A DNA stretch of 64,000 nt from Mya arenaria. Lineage: Eukaryota; Mollusca; Bivalvia; Myida; Myidae. The notes under the pieces were generated by a model that was not told where the DNA came from, searched no databases, and was given only the letters and a program-made list of their open reading frames with translations. Where the stretch lies: the NCBI RefSeq assembly GCF_026914265.1, contig NC_069138.1:35400098-35464097 (forward strand). Reading direction: 5' to 3'. The position numbers and the translations under genes are program-made. This document shows positions 1-13,105 of this stretch, piece by piece (position 1 is the first letter of the stretch; every line of letters begins with the position of its first letter).

Positions 1-1855
1 CCATAAATGTCTGCAAAATGGAAAAATCTGGAGCTTATGAAACAGGGTAAGCATTTGACATGACCCTAAAACAGATTAAGACTGCCCTCAATAATAAACT
101 TCTTTTAATTATTGAATTCAACTCCTCGTGCATTTACTTGTCCAGGGTTATAACGTGACAAGTAATTCTTTCCATAATTAAAATTAACAGTTAATATGAA
201 TATTTATATCTGGGTGCCTCAGCTGTCATATCAAATGCAGAATATCCATTAAAACCAAGGCTGTCTCTTTGCAGCTAATAATATCTCGTTCATCCACTTC
301 GTCACAAAAAGAACACATACTTCCATGACATTTTCCAATATAGTGACAGACTTTAAGAGCCACTCAACCCCCTCCCCAAACCACATTACATGCACAAGGC
401 CAACCCAAGTCAAGTATTTCCGTTAACAAAATTAGCAGCTGACTGTAACATACAATGTACCTCACACTCTTTTTTCATTGGCACATAATTGAACAACACT
501 TTACAACAGTAACTTGTGCGTACAAACAGCACGTGCGTACAAACGGCACTTTTAACTAATGAACAATTATCCCCCTAAACCCATGTAATACCCATACATT
601 AGTGCCTGTTTCCTTGATCTGCTAAAGTTTCATGTAATTAATTATTTATCTCAAATTCCTGGTGACAGTTTTTAAAGTAGACCAACTGCTGGGAAATGTT
701 ATTAATAACATTGGGGAAAAACGACAAAAAACTAAGTAAATGCTGTTCATTTATATTCTGGCTTATTTAGAATGTGTTCATTAATTATCATATAACAGCA
801 TGTTAATTGCTTAATTGAAAAACTCTATTAAATGGTTAGAGGATATTTGATATACCACTTCATACAATTATGTGTTTCATTTATATATACCTTATAATTT
901 AGCCAACCACAAGTCGTCTCAACTCAATTTATTGCATAAAACATAAAATCATGCGTATAGCAAATACAACTACTAACATAACTGATAAGTAACTATCTGA
1001 AAGAAATCAATATAACGCTGGTATGGTGGTCAACATTCTATTTTGTCTAATGAGAAGGCTGTTTGTATTAATCAAGTTTTCAAATACATTTATTCCAGTT
1101 ACTCAGCATTCATCTGCTATAAATTTTAATCGGGTGAAGTGGTAGACATAAACAGTGGCTGGGTTACTTAGTGGGTGTTCACACAATATGATAAAGAACA
1201 CTTAAAAGGTTTGTTAGTATAATGTACTAACACATAATAAATGGTTAAGCTATTGTGTGGCATCAAACCATTTTTTTTTTGTAAGAACATACTAACAATC
1301 CTTAACCATTACTTTCATGGCGGGGAATCCACGTGACCAAATGGTAGGTTTCAGTGCAAGATGGCGTCACAAAAATGCTCGACTCGAGCCGAAAATCAAG
1401 ATAATACATATAATTATAATAGTTTCTTTATTTTTTAACATAGCCTATCATATGCCCACCTACCTAGTGTGTATTAGCATATCCATGTTTTCCTTGAAAC
1501 TTAAACCGTTCTCGAGAACACTTCTGCAATGATTCCAAAATGTACTAAATCCGACTGGTAGGTTACAGTTCCATTTATCATTTTGGCTCGGATTTAGCGG
1601 AAAATGAGATATAATTTGGGAAAATCGCATAAAACACTTAAGTTTTGTTTAAACATAACAGGCACATGCATTTGGGAACGAATTTTTAATGATTTTAAAA
1701 GATATGAGAACGAAGAGAAAATGATAGGTTGCAGCTTCGATTTTTGAAGAGATAGGTTGCAGTTCCATGTAAAGGTTGTCGTCTGGACTGCAAATTATGT
1801 AATGTGATTGTATCACTGATATTGTATACAAGCATGGAGGAATTGAAATGTGACT
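1..1855. other. AT-rich intergenic or intronic DNA, no gene seen
   Basis: Reading frames here are short, compositionally AT-biased and match no family I recognise. The only open frames (about 60-80 codons) begin and end without splice-site context. No tandem repeat or strong inverted repeat stands out. It may be intergenic or part of a long intron; the sequence does not decide. Confidence 0.5.
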
Positions 1856-1859
1856 TTAA

Positions 1860-2210
1860 AGCTGCACTCTCACAGATTGAACATTTTGACAACTTTTTTA
1901 TATTTTGTCTTGGAACGTGCCAATTTCTGCGAAAATTCATGGAAACCAGTTATAAGACTGTTGACAAAACTATAGTTCGCAAATTTTTATAATTGAGTTT
2001 AAAAATTGATGTTCTATGCATTTTTTCATAAACCGTTAGTAACGGTTTAAGCCATAAAACATTAATTTTTGAACGGAAATATGAAAAACTACGATCTGAT
2101 TTTTTGTCAGCTTTCACATATCATTGATTTGAAGATGTTTACACCAAAATTTGCTCTTTCAAAGAAAAAAAAGAAAAAAGTAAAAATGGTATATCTGTGA
2201 GAGTGCAGCT
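1860..2210. mobile_element. TTAA-flanked palindromic MITE, family 1
   Basis: The ends are inverted copies of AGCTGCACTCTCACAGAT, flanked by TTAA at 1856-1859 and 2211-2214. The two halves can be aligned as imperfect inverted repeats along most of the length, meeting at a palindromic centre (AAACCGTTAGTAACGGTTT, 2030-2048), so the element is a foldback. It has no coding capacity. Related copies lie at 10,791-11,156 and 26,234-26,575, with fragments near 50,081, 51,100-51,260 and 51,465-51,550. TTAA flanks suggest piggyBac-type mobilisation. A TA duplication (Tc1/mariner type) fits equally well because TTAA contains TA. Confidence 0.8.
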
Positions 2211-3595
2211 TTAAAATCTCTGATACAGATATATGTTAATCTGTTAACATCCTACAGTTTCGATGATTCATTTGACCCGTAACAAGTTTGTTATTATTTC
2301 CATCAATATTTTCCCTTATTCACAAAATAGAAAAAAGGAGAAATAAAGTTATAGATTTAAATATTAACTGGAAAGCAAAAAAATAAAAAGATAAATACAT
2401 TCTATCAACTTCTAACATTCCAAACACAACTTACCTTTAATTTGATACTAAATATTTTGATTTCCTTTTAACTTTTTTCTAAACCTAACTCAAGGAAAAC
2501 TTCACTAATTTTTTCATGTAAATGAATATCAAAACCATGGTCACAGTTTAGTTACAATTCACTGGTCCAGATGAAATATGACTCCGTTTTTGTTCAGATA
2601 TATGTTGCTGACCTCATGTTTTTAACTTCTCCGTATTTTCACATCAAGTTTAAAAAAACAAACAAGATGACATCTATAGAATTTAATAGTCTTAAATTTT
2701 CAACCCTGATAGAAAATATGTAAAATTGTAAACAGTGACTATTTTTTTTCAATATTTTTAATGAAAAACTATTCATAATCTACTTTCCAAATTCATAACA
2801 AAATATTGAATTATTATAATTTTCAATTTAATACCAGTATGACGTTAGTTATTTGAAGAGCTAACAATGATATGTCAAAGTATTTATAACAATATAGTAA
2901 AATATAATTCCAAATATTTAGCATACCAGTACTTGAGATGAATTCCTTTGACTCAATTTAAAAGCATATCATAGGTATATATAATATTGAATCTTATACA
3001 AAGTCATGCATAAGGAATTGTTTTCATTCAAAGAAGTATTAAACATACACATATTTTAGAACAAAAAAGTACATTAAATTTAAATAATATTTGATGTGTT
3101 CCTGATAAAGATATGAAAAAACAACAACAACAATTTACACCAATATAATTCCTACACTGTACACATAAAATTCCATCGATAATTCTACAAAAAAACACTT
3201 ATTGTCTATTACCTATCTTTCAATCATTCTGAAAAACAACAACACAAAAACCAGACAAATAACATTTATAAATCTTTCAAAAACCTTAAATGAAAGCTCT
3301 TACATAGACACTCTCAGAGCATGCAATATATGTGCATAAATTTCCAGAAAACAAATAATAAATATTAGTGTACGTCACAGATTGGCAAAACAATGGTGAT
3401 GTGTTACCTAACACCAATGCTGGAGAAATCATGGCGTTAATAATAACTTCCATCCAGTTTCCATGGAGGTAAGTTATTCAGTATTAAACCTGAAACAAGC
3501 TGTCATCGGAAAGTCATGCAATAGGCTTATATGGAGAGAAATATCTTGTTTTATTGCCAAGACTTGGTTCTCGGCAATATTGAATATTTATCAAG
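2211..3595. other. AT-rich DNA, nothing recognised
   Basis: Very AT-rich sequence with homopolymer runs. No open frame with recognisable protein similarity, no repeat structure and no RNA gene seen. Confidence 0.5.
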
Positions 3596-3599
3596 TTAA

Positions 3600-4022
3600 A
3601 GGGATGGTTCAAAAATCAACAAATACTGTATTTCTTTAAAACAGCCTTAAGACTTATCAATACAAACTAGTATGAGGCCAATGATCATTTAAAAATATGA
3701 TTACAAAGAAAATTTTTGTCACTGTCTCAGCTGTGTTTACCCGTTTAAAGGTGTATTTAGAATGAAAAAATCACATGAGTAGTTCAGGTACATATACCAA
3801 CATTATTTTTTAATTTTCAGGAATTTTTGTGGTAAACCAAGTAAATTTCGAATTGGATAAATACGCAGTTTTTGCTGCGAAAGATGCATGTGTCAAAAAT
3901 GATGTAATACATCATTCAGTGAGATTCAACGTGCTGTTCACAATGATATCACAATAATATCAGTAAGTTTTTAACAATTTCCTTCTTTTTCGCAATTGTT
4001 TCATCCGGTGTCTTAAGTCCCT
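3600..4022. mobile_element. TTAA-flanked MITE, family 2 (AGGG...CCCT ends)
   Basis: TTAA at 3596-3599 precedes AGGGATGG, and AGTCCCT precedes TTAA at 4023-4026. The internal phrase containing GTCTCAGCTG and CCGTTTAAAG is shared with the larger relative at 22,565-23,464. The ends also resemble the tRNA-containing element at 47,040-47,522. Non-coding. Confidence 0.65.
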
Positions 4023-4320
4023 TTAAAGCTAAGCTTTCATTGTATTACAGTGTACATGCAAGCTTATTGAAAACCATGGCATGTATGCCTTTAAAGAGCT
4101 ATAAAACTTGCATTTGGTTTAGGTTTTCAAAAAAGGTTCTCAGAAAAAAAATCCAACCCATCTTTAGTCATACATAGGATAAATGACATTTAAAAGTACT
4201 AAAAAGCAGAATGCTGGATCCTTATCCTGCGATATAAAGCATGACTGATGTTAAATCAATGCAATATTAAATATTATCGCCGCCCCATGACCAGAGGCGT
4301 AACAGTTTATATTGACCATG

Positions 4321-4711
4321 CCTGGTAACAGATGCTCAGAAAGACCATGTTTTCATAATTGATTTAGATTTCTGCTCTTAACTCATGCTTTATACCAGAT
4401 AGGATTCCGTTAACAATCAAATTTATCATTATATCATACACAAGACCAAAAAACAACCGTTTCAATTGTTTTTCAATTTCATAATGGTCTAACAACATTT
4501 TAATGCTGCATGGCTACAGATGCTGAGAAAGACCATGATTTCATAATTGATTTAGATTTTCTGCTCTTAATTTGCGAGTTATACCAAGCAAGTTTCCACT
4601 AACAATCAAATTTATCATTATATTACATAGCCAAGAATAAAAAGAACAACCTTTTCAGCTGCTTTTTAATTGATGGTCAAATAATGTCCAAACAACATTT
4701 AATTCTGCATA
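4321..4711. repeat. Two-copy tandem duplication, 188-bp period
   Basis: The phrase ACAGATGCT(C/G)AGAAAGACCATG begins at 4328 and again at 4516. Both copies continue in parallel through AACAATCAAATTTATCATTA and finish with an AACATTT...CTGCAT stretch. The copies have diverged by scattered substitutions and small indels, so the duplication is not recent. Function unknown. Confidence 0.75.
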
Positions 4712-5150
4712 GAATCCAAAGCACAAAGACTGATATTGTTCATTTATTCCCCACGAACATGTGCCATAATCTTGCATTTAATCTTACAGTGTATATGTAG
4801 TCACAGAAAAATGCAGTACATGTTTTCTTGTCCAGACAAAACAAGCAGCACTTAAGAAACTTAACAACTAACACCAGAAGTATGTAACTCCATCTAAAGT
4901 TGCCACCATTTAGGAAGGATTTTGCACCAACATTTGGTCGGAAGTGTATCCATTTCCAGCCCAGAGCCAGGATGCTTGTTGCCTTGTTAGAGTAATGAGT
5001 ACCAGGCTTAGGTTGGCTCGCACACACCCTAACACCCACAGCCAAGTGTTTTATGCATTGAAGTAACATGCACTTTTTTTCAGAAATTGTATAACCATGC
5101 TTTTCATATGCTCTTTTGGCATAAAAATCACCATTTACAAGAGAAGAACA
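4712..5150. other. No supported gene; one 109-codon minus frame is unrecognised
   Basis: A minus-strand open frame runs 5069-4740. Its product is Cys/Trp-rich but matches no domain I know, and no convincing splice sites or initiation context surround it. I treat it as a chance frame. Confidence 0.4.
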
Positions 5151-5154
5151 TTAA

Positions 5155-5532
5155 AGTGATCTTGTATTTAGAATCAATACATAACCATGTATAACAAACA
5201 TAAATTTTGAGTGATAAACCTTTAACTACTTACTAAAGAATGCATTTATGGAAAATATTAATTACTGATAACAAGATTGTTACCATGTATTTAATAGTTA
5301 AAAATGCACAAATATTTAATGACTGGTGGGTCCCAAAAGAGTTACAGTGATCAACTATCGTCACATAAGGTAGAAATACCATGTTTTCTGCACCTTTCTT
5401 TCAAAGTAAACACGGTATCCTCCATAAGAATCATTGTTTTCAATAATTATTCATCCTTTTCCAGTTAATTAAAACAATTGTATTAATTGTGGAACATCTT
5501 AATTGGGAGTATTTTATTATAGAGTGCATCTT
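5155..5532. mobile_element. TTAA-flanked MITE, family 3 (AGTGACAC end)
   Basis: TTAA at 5151-5154 is followed by AGTGATC, and GAGTGCATCT precedes TTAA at 5533-5536. The interior (GAGTGATAAACCTTTAAC, then TTTCTGCACCTTTC) is shared with copies at about 12,838-13,105, 38,727-40,998 (interrupted) and 57,171-57,535. Non-coding. Confidence 0.65.
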
Positions 5533-5540
5533 TTAAGAAA

Positions 5541-6825
5541 AACATGGCATGCAACTTGCAGTCACCTACTTCTCTATATGAATTAAATATAATTATTTCA
5601 AAAGCAAAATCTAAGAATAAAATCAATTATGCAATTATTTTCTAATTAATCAAATAAATGACATTATGTCAACTCGCAGTATTTCTTATACCATTTAAGA
5701 TGACTTTTTATGTGACATGAATATGTTTTGCATAAAGGTTAACAGAACATATCAAATAGTGCTTACAAATAAGTTTCTGTAAATACAATTGATAATAATA
5801 ATTGAAACATTAAAAAAAAAATCAAACTTTAAGTGTGATAAAAAGTGTAAAGATTGCATTAATACAAATATTGATAATTGAAATTATATACAATAACTAT
5901 ACCTTTATCTAATAACTTTATTTAATAATAGTTATAAGTTGGTAATATAAATTCCATTTTCTCTCTTTTATTCTCTTTCAAATACTTCAGTTACATTCGA
6001 CTTAACACGGTAAGTTTCTGTTATCCAGTTCCTTACCTTTTATTATCTTAAATCCTTCAGTTGTAAAAAAATAAACAAAAAGAGTTAACTGCATTTATTT
6101 TGTATATTCACACAGGATGGTGCAATCTGAGTGCACTATTTAAACTTCTGTTCCACTTGATTTTCTTAAAATGATTTGTTGGAGCTTTCGTGCAAGCCAC
6201 TGCCGAGACTAGAGCTGTAGCGACACTCATAGATGTATCAGCCTCTCAGAGTTTACCTTACCATGAGTTTTATTGTAGGTCCACGGTTCCCATATCGCTC
6301 TAACCCCTCCCTTTGTCTAAAGACACTGTTTTTTTAATAGGTCTTGAAAAGCAAGCTTTGATCTGGTGTTTTAATAAAGGATGGTACACTTATCAACAAT
6401 GTGAGTACATTACTGATATCACAATCAGAATATTTCAACAAATAATATAAGCAAATGCTAAAACACAAAAGAATTCCTATATTTTGAGTTGACTTGATAA
6501 ATGCTGTCATCTCTGTTTCTGATAACTTCAGACATTTGTGTATAAGAAACAAAGGGAAATTACACAATGTCAATAAGATTAATCTTCCTCTCTCAACACT
6601 ACAACATATATAGACCTGCTGTCAATTGACCATAGAAATTGGTTTTACATGAGGTCCATTTTGCACATCCATTTTGCACATCAGTTACATTGGAAAAAAT
6701 AGGGCAAGAGCAAACCATATCAGCAACAAAATTTAAATGCCTGTCAATGAGTCAAGTGCACAGATGAAATCGGTGTAATGTAATTGATATACAACCCATC
6801 CACACCCCTATACTCCCACAGGTGG
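5541..6825. other. AT-rich DNA, nothing recognised
   Basis: No gene, RNA or repeat can be supported. The 6,180-6,340 stretch is less AT-rich than its surroundings and could be a repeat fragment, but I cannot identify it. Confidence 0.4.
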
Positions 6826-7025
6826 CAGATTTGTGGTCTAGTGATAACACACTTAACTGTTAATCCAGGGGTAGCAGGTTTGATTCCCCGCCCCACCACT
6901 TAAAAAATACTAATTGTCTGAGAAGGGCGTTAAATGGGGGTCCTGCCTGACAGTGCTTTACACTGGTGCAAGTTAAAGCAACCAGTGTAGCTCTAACCAG
7001 AGTTACATTGTCTGTGCACTATGCT
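6826..7025 (+). mobile_element. tRNA-derived SINE
   Basis: The head is tRNA-like, with an A-box-like TGGTCTAGTGATAACACA and a B-box-like GGTTTGATTCCCCG. After the head comes a non-tRNA body with GGGTCCTGCCTGACAGTGC and AAAGCAACCAGTGTAGCTC, the kind of body found in mollusc SINEs. Such elements are transcribed by RNA polymerase III and copied by partner LINEs. The end is not marked by a clear simple repeat, so the right boundary is approximate. Confidence 0.65.
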
Positions 7026-9150
7026 CCAAAAACCTAAAATGACTAACAATCTTACACACCCCTCTCCTCCCACAATCATTCAGTATAAATTAAAAGAAGG
7101 GCAGAGTGCATAGTCTATACCACTTTCTATACTATTTTCAAGGCTGACAATTTAGTTAACCCAGAAGTCTATTCTGTCATGGAAGTTATGAAGGCTGAAT
7201 AGTATTTCACTATCTAGTAAAGATGTTATCTATAATTTCAAATAAAACTGTCGATGGCTCTATCTGAGGAACCTGCTCCTTAGCTCCTGTCTAAGAGTGA
7301 AGTGTTTAATATTGTGCCAATCCATGGTGAGAATGTACAGAGATGGTAGGATCATTTCAGCCTTATAAACACTTCATAAACCTCTCATGAGCTGACCAGT
7401 TTCATAACAAACACACCCCAGGGTGTATACATAATAACATTGTGGGGGTGGGGATAGTTTTGGCATGACTAGTAGTTGAAGACAATGGCACATAATTTTA
7501 TGCTTGGGCCATTGCCTCATTTGTCATCAACAGGCAAATGATCTCTTGAGAGAATATATTTAGGTACAAAATTAAAATAAATAATAAAATCAGTAAAAGT
7601 TATATGTCCAAAATTGGATAATACCTAAAAAATGTAAATAAAATAAATAATAGACAAGATAAGTAAATTAACACTGGGTTATAAATTAGAAAGTGATTAA
7701 GTGTCAAATAAATATACTTACAGTGATCAGTAAGCCCTCATTAGCTCCATCAAATCCAGTTAAAAGTGATCGGGCACTTGACTCAGACCCTAATTGGTTA
7801 TCAAATACCTAGCTAGCTTAAACTCTCAATATGAGTCACCCCTCACAGATTGTTGATACTTCCTATATTGATACTAGATCTTCCCCTCAACTATTACATC
7901 AACAATTTGACCGGCAAAAGTACCAGGTATAAGAGGGTTTAAATATGGAAATATGGGCCGGCAATGAGTAAAATGTAAATTAATTTCGTCAAAATTGACA
8001 CATCTGCCTTGGAGCATCGAGTTATACATTCGGAATGGAAATGAGATGAAATCGTAAATATTCACATTATGTAAAAAGAATACTCTTTATTTTCATGCAT
8101 TGCAGATATGAATAGTTATTTAATATAAAACTTGTATTTGTTAAAATTTTAATTCTTATCAAAGTGTGAAGAAAAATGAAAACCATACAAAAGCTATTAA
8201 ATTAACACATGATATACACTAAAATGAAAGCTAGCACAGATAACTAATATTATATTTCCCAATAAATTGAAAACTGATATTTTATTTCTCCCTTTTACTT
8301 GTTTTGAAAATTTGCTGCGGATCTGATTTTATTATAAATATCTGACATGCAAAATTCAGATATTCAACACCTGAAAACACTCACACGCAAAAATGGTCCA
8401 GATACTTTAAGAAATATGAAACAACTTTATGGTTTGAAAAGGAAACCACAATAAGTGAAGCAGAGGGTATAAACTTACAGTAAAAGCTTTTAATGGATAC
8501 CGGCATGAAATCCTAAGATGTTACTTTACAAATGCTAACGAGAGGGGAATAAATGACTGCAAGTCAGAAAGCAAAAAAAAACACCACCAATATACATCCT
8601 GTACAAACAAACCTGCAGATTTCAGGGTCGGGTCTAGAATTTGATGTTTCAGAGGTGCGCTGCAAAAGACATGCACACTCTTCCTAAGGAACCCTCAAAA
8701 TGGCTCTAAATAGCAAAATGGTAAGGAAAGGGAGATTTGAGTTCATTTTAGTCTATGATACATTTTGGTGTTTTATGCATAATCTCTCTACCATATTGAC
8801 ATGAATTGTTCACTAAGACATTTTTAGGGGGTGCACACGCTTTCTGTGTCCCCTTGGCTCCAATTTTGATGTTGCACAGCCAACAGAAGATTTTGCACAA
8901 TAACATCTACTAGTGCTGTCAACACCAAGGCTATAACAGGCACTACATTCTAAGAAAAAAACAGTCCACACTCCATTACATAAATTCTTATTTATATAAA
9001 CATTTTTTCGGCAGATTGCTTGGAAAAGATGGTTTACACTGCAGTGGATCAGTGCAGATTTAGATTGAGATGTAAACATTTTTATTTTTTATGATTTTGA
9101 GATTTGGTGGTGCTTTTTCTTAATGACTGCTGACGAATATTATAAATTTT
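7026..9150. other. AT-rich DNA, nothing recognised
   Basis: No coding region can be supported. The longest minus frame (9079-8813, 88 codons) is unlike any family I know. No RNA gene or ordered repeat seen. Confidence 0.45.
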
Positions 9151-9963
9151 ACTGTGAGAATCCAGCAAAACGTGTATTATAACATGACAGTGAGAAATTC
9201 AATGTACCAACCATGCAAAATGTGTATTATTGCATGACAGTGAGAATGTACCAATCATGCAAAATGTGTATTATTGCATGACTGTGAGAATGTACCAACC
9301 ATGCAAAATGTGTATTATTGCATGACTGTTAGAATGTACCAACCATGCAAAATGTGTATTATTGCATGACTGTGAGAATGTACCAACCATGCAAAATGTG
9401 TATTATTGCATGACTGTGAGAATGTACCAACCATGCAAAATGTGTATTATTGCATGACTGTTAAAATGTACCAACCATGCAAAATGTGTATTATTGCATG
9501 ACTGTGAGAATGTACCAACCATGCAAAATGTGTATTATTGCATGACTGTTAGAATGTACCAACCATGCAAAATGTGTATTATTGCATGACTGTTAGAATG
9601 TACCAACCATGCAAAATGTGTATTATTGCATGACTGTTAAAATGTACCAACCATGCAAAATGTGTATTATTGCATGACTGTTAGAATGTACCAACCAAGC
9701 AAAATGTGTATTATTGCATGACTGTGAGAATGTACCAACCAAGCAAAATGTGTATTATTGCATGACAGTGAGAATGTACCAACCATGCAAAATGTGTATT
9801 ATTGCATGACTGTTAAAATGTACCAACCATGCAAAATGTGTATTATTGCATGACTGTGAGAATGTACCAACCATGCAAAATGTGTATTATTGCATGACTG
9901 TGAGAATGTACCAACCATGCAAAATGTGTATTATTGCATGACTGTGAGAATCCACCAAACATG
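9151..9963. repeat. 44-bp minisatellite, about 18 copies
   Basis: The unit contains TGTGAGAATGTACCAACC followed by ATGCAAAATGTGTATTATTGCAT. The core GTGTATTAT recurs every 44 bases from about 9,170 to 9,930. Internal units are nearly identical, differing mainly at the CTGTGAG/CTGTTAG/CTGTTAA and ATGC/AAGC positions. The outermost units are more diverged (AATCCAGC and AATCCACC in place of AATGTACC). Each unit carries the inverted repeat ATGCAA...TTGCAT with an 11-bp spacer, and an octamer-like ATGCAAAA. Confidence 0.95.
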
Positions 9964-10786
9964 CCAACAACTTTTCATTTTTCTAAGCTGACCAAAGCTG
10001 AGTCAATGACTATTTTAGTCAAAATATTATTAGACTTGCTTAAGTCAGTATATTGTCACAGCGAACATTCATACATGTTTTAAAATCCTTATATTTAAGC
10101 CCAACATTAAAACATTTGCCTGACGATAACGATGACACTGAAATGACAACAGTGCTACCATGACAACAAAACAGTGTATTATTATTTGCTTTCTTTCAGC
10201 TTATTTTAAGCTACAATCATGAAAGATATCCGAGAATGTGTGATAATTTGGCATCTGTGGACTGATCATGAAATTATCTTTGTGACAGAATAATAAAAAT
10301 AAAAAAATAAAAAATATCCACATATTTGTCAAAATAATACAAATTTTGGAAGTTATGTGTTCAAAACATAAAGACATACCTTTTATAAATTTCGCTTTCA
10401 TTAAATAAATTCCTTGTTCTCTAATGTGTTATGATAATCTATGCATGCAATACATTCAAAAGTGCCAAAAAACCAATCACCCGTGAGTGGATGAATGAAG
10501 AAAATCATTCCATCATTCCAAGCAAGTCCTTTTGAAGTATAAGTTTTCCAAGTAATTATTCTACAATTTGATTGACATTAAACAGAGATGCTGGTGACAA
10601 TCAATAGACCATGTGACATGATTGCTTATTGATTACTTCCAGGTAAAACTCATTTCTGTGAGAAGAGAGAGCTTAAAAGTGATAATGTGTCTCTTTTTTT
10701 ATTCCATTCATAAGCAAAAAAAGCAATCTCCTTTGTCTGTGACAACTTAAGATGCTGATTAAAGTTTGTTCAACAAAAGGAGTAAT
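9964..10786. other. AT-rich DNA, nothing recognised
   Basis: No gene or repeat can be supported here beyond short simple A/T runs. Confidence 0.45.
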
Positions 10787-10790
10787 TTAA

Positions 10791-11156
10791 AGCTGCACTC
10801 TCACAGATTGGGAGTTTTGTATTTTTTGTTATTTATTTTTGTGTCAGAATCAGCTGATTTTAGCATAAATGCTTTCAATTCAGTCATATTCATATAAGAG
10901 ATGTCACAATAGAACAGATCTGAATTGATTGAGATACTGCCAAAAAAAACATTTTTCTTAAAGCGTATAGTAAAAACTTTTAGCCATAAAACTTAATAAT
11001 TTTTAAACGTAATTATGAAAAACTGTGATCAAGAAAAAAGACCTTTTGTCAGCAGTTAAATATGACTGGTTTCCAGATATTACGCAAAAAAAAATGGCTC
11101 GTTCCAAAACAAAAAGTGAAACGGTTAATAAACGGTTAATCTGTGCGAGTGCAGCT
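10791..11156. mobile_element. TTAA-flanked palindromic MITE, family 1
   Basis: TTAA at 10,787-10,790 then AGCTGCACTCTCACAGAT; right end GTGCGAGTGCAGCT then TTAA at 11,157-11,160. This is the same foldback family as 1,860-2,210, with a somewhat diverged interior. Non-coding; the 63-codon frame across it is a by-product. Confidence 0.8.
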
Positions 11157-11402
11157 TTAACATTTGATCCTTCACTTTTTGAATGCCTTTCAACTAACCC
11201 TTTTTCTAACCCCTAACTTAACCCTTACAATAACTCACCATACCCTATCCCTAAAATAATATCATAAATTTTAGGAAAAAATGTTGATTTATGAGTGGTT
11301 AAATATTAGAAATGAAGGTGGCAGACCATTGTAAATTCTGTAGTCAAAACAATATTCAAACTTTATCGAACCGGTTTAAAAGAACCATACAAATAATAGA
11401 CA

Positions 11403-11526
11403 AGAACAAATGACTTTTCAGTTTCTTGTTATTTGAATTTTAGAATCCTTTTTCCTTATACAAAAAAACGAAAAGAACAAATGACTTTTCAGTTTCTTGT
11501 TATTTGAATTTTAGAATCCTTTTACC
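11403..11526. repeat. Tandem duplication, 71-bp period
   Basis: AGAACAAATGACTTTTCAG begins at 11,403 and again at 11,474. Both copies continue identically through TTTGAATTTTAGAATCCTTTT. The first copy is followed by TCCTTATACAAAAAAACG before the second begins. Near-identity suggests a recent event. Confidence 0.9.
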
Positions 11527-12065
11527 ATGTATACATTTATATACACAGTCCAAGAATATAGTCCAGTGAGGGTTGATATTAACTATGCAATGTTTCCTGG
11601 TGAAGTAATTTAACAAGAATGAAACAAAAATCTCCAACAGGCATGTACAGGTAATGCCCCCCCCCCACACACACACACATCATGCATGTTTCCTGTAACA
11701 TGATAAAACATGAACCTGCCCAGTGCACATTTTCATCAGGAAGGGTTTTTTGCTAATTTTTCGGGGTTGACATAAGCAAGACTGACAAGAAACATCTCCT
11801 TGGGAGATGCCGTCCTGATAGCAGGCAGATGTTTGTGCACTTTACCCCCATAAACATGCCTGTTCCAATCACAATAAACATGGGATATCATACCCTGGTA
11901 CTGATAGCCAGAACTCAACATTTTCCTTGAACTGTCAGGTCAAGCTGTTATCATCTTTATGAATGAAAAAATCACTAACTTAATTTCATATCTCATTATC
12001 AGTTGGAAAACTTCAAACAAAATGTTAGTTTTTATCAGTCAATTCAAGCTTATCATGAAAATTGT
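11527..12065. other. AT-rich DNA with a short C/CA run
   Basis: A poly-C run joined to a short CA repeat lies at about 11,659-11,679. Nothing else was recognised; the 61-codon minus frame at 11,921-11,736 matches no family I know. Confidence 0.45.
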
Positions 12066-12069
12066 TATA

Positions 12070-12232
12070 AGCTGATGTGGATCATTCTGGAGCCTGTGTC
12101 CTGGGTAGAAACCATTATGGGTGTCCTCCATGAAAGGCCATGAGAACATGTCCTACAGTTTTGTGGATTGAACCTATGACCTCTTGGCTAAGAGGCAGAA
12201 AACTTATCACTAGTGCACTCTTCCGTAATCTG
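12070..12232 (-). mobile_element. tRNA-derived SINE (head region)
   Basis: Read on the minus strand there is an A-box-like GTGCACTAGTGATAAG and a B-box-like ATAGGTTCAATCCAC, with tRNA-like spacing. It resembles the SINE at 6,826 only in its head. The boundaries are approximate and the body is not clearly delimited. Confidence 0.5.
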
Positions 12233-12830
12233 CAATACCTATTTTGGTAGATTAATACTTTATTTAAGATATTTCACAATTTAATTGGTTCCATAAAAAA
12301 TAAAATTAAAAAAAGTACTTTTTCTAATGATAATAATGCATTTTAAAGTTAAATACAGTGGTCAAATTATTACTAACTGGACAATTCCACATTATTTAAA
12401 TGTTTAAAGACTTGTTCAAATTCAAAACAACGAAATTGGGCAAGTTACAAATTTAAAAGCAAATTAAATAACAAATTACAAAGGTAATTGACATGACACT
12501 AAATCAGATTTAAATAGCCCTCTATAATTACCTGCTTTGTTAACCAAATTATATATTGGATCCAATTCCACATGCATTTGTTTGTCGCATGCCATTCCAT
12601 CACTAGCAAATTTGTTTAACAGATATGAATATTTTAAACAGGGTTGTTCCCCATCATCAATTAAACTTTTTGATTGTTATATAAAATTTCCTTTTATAGG
12701 AAAAAAAATAAGTCTGCTCATATTTTAAAGTCAAAGAAAAGTAATAAAAATGAAATAAATTAAAATGATACCATCAACTGTGCAATAGAAAAATACCAAT
12801 ATAGCCTTTAGAATCAAATGAGAAAGCAGG
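12233..12830. other. AT-rich DNA, nothing recognised
   Basis: Short frames only; no domain, RNA gene or ordered repeat seen. Confidence 0.45.
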
Positions 12831-12837
12831 AACATAA

Positions 12838-13105
12838 AGTGACACTCTTATTCAAAATCAATACAAACACATGTATAACAAACATAATTTTGAGTGATAT
12901 ACCTTTTACGTCTTACTAAATAATGCATTTAATTACTGATAACAACATTGTTATTTAATACCTGAAAACATATTAAATGATTGGTGAGAGCTAACAGATT
13001 TACGGTGATCTACTATTGTCTCAATTACGTAAAAATACAGTGTTTTCTGCACCTTTCTTTCAAATTAAACTCTGTATCCTTCCTAAGAACCATCTTTAAA
13101 TTTTA
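12838..13105. mobile_element. MITE family 3, right end truncated
   Basis: It begins ATAAAGTGACACTC and shares ACACATGTATAACAAACATA, GAGTGATA and TTTCTGCACCTTTC with the copies at 5,155 and 57,171. The right terminus has decayed or is missing: homology fades after CTAAGAACCATC. Confidence 0.6.

Noticed and set aside
4740..5069. 109-codon minus-strand frame with several Cys and Trp
   Set aside because: No recognisable domain, no splice context, and its length is plausible by chance.
9151..9963. CRISPR-like array of repeats and spacers
   Set aside because: The units are contiguous 44-bp tandem copies without unique spacers, in an animal genome.
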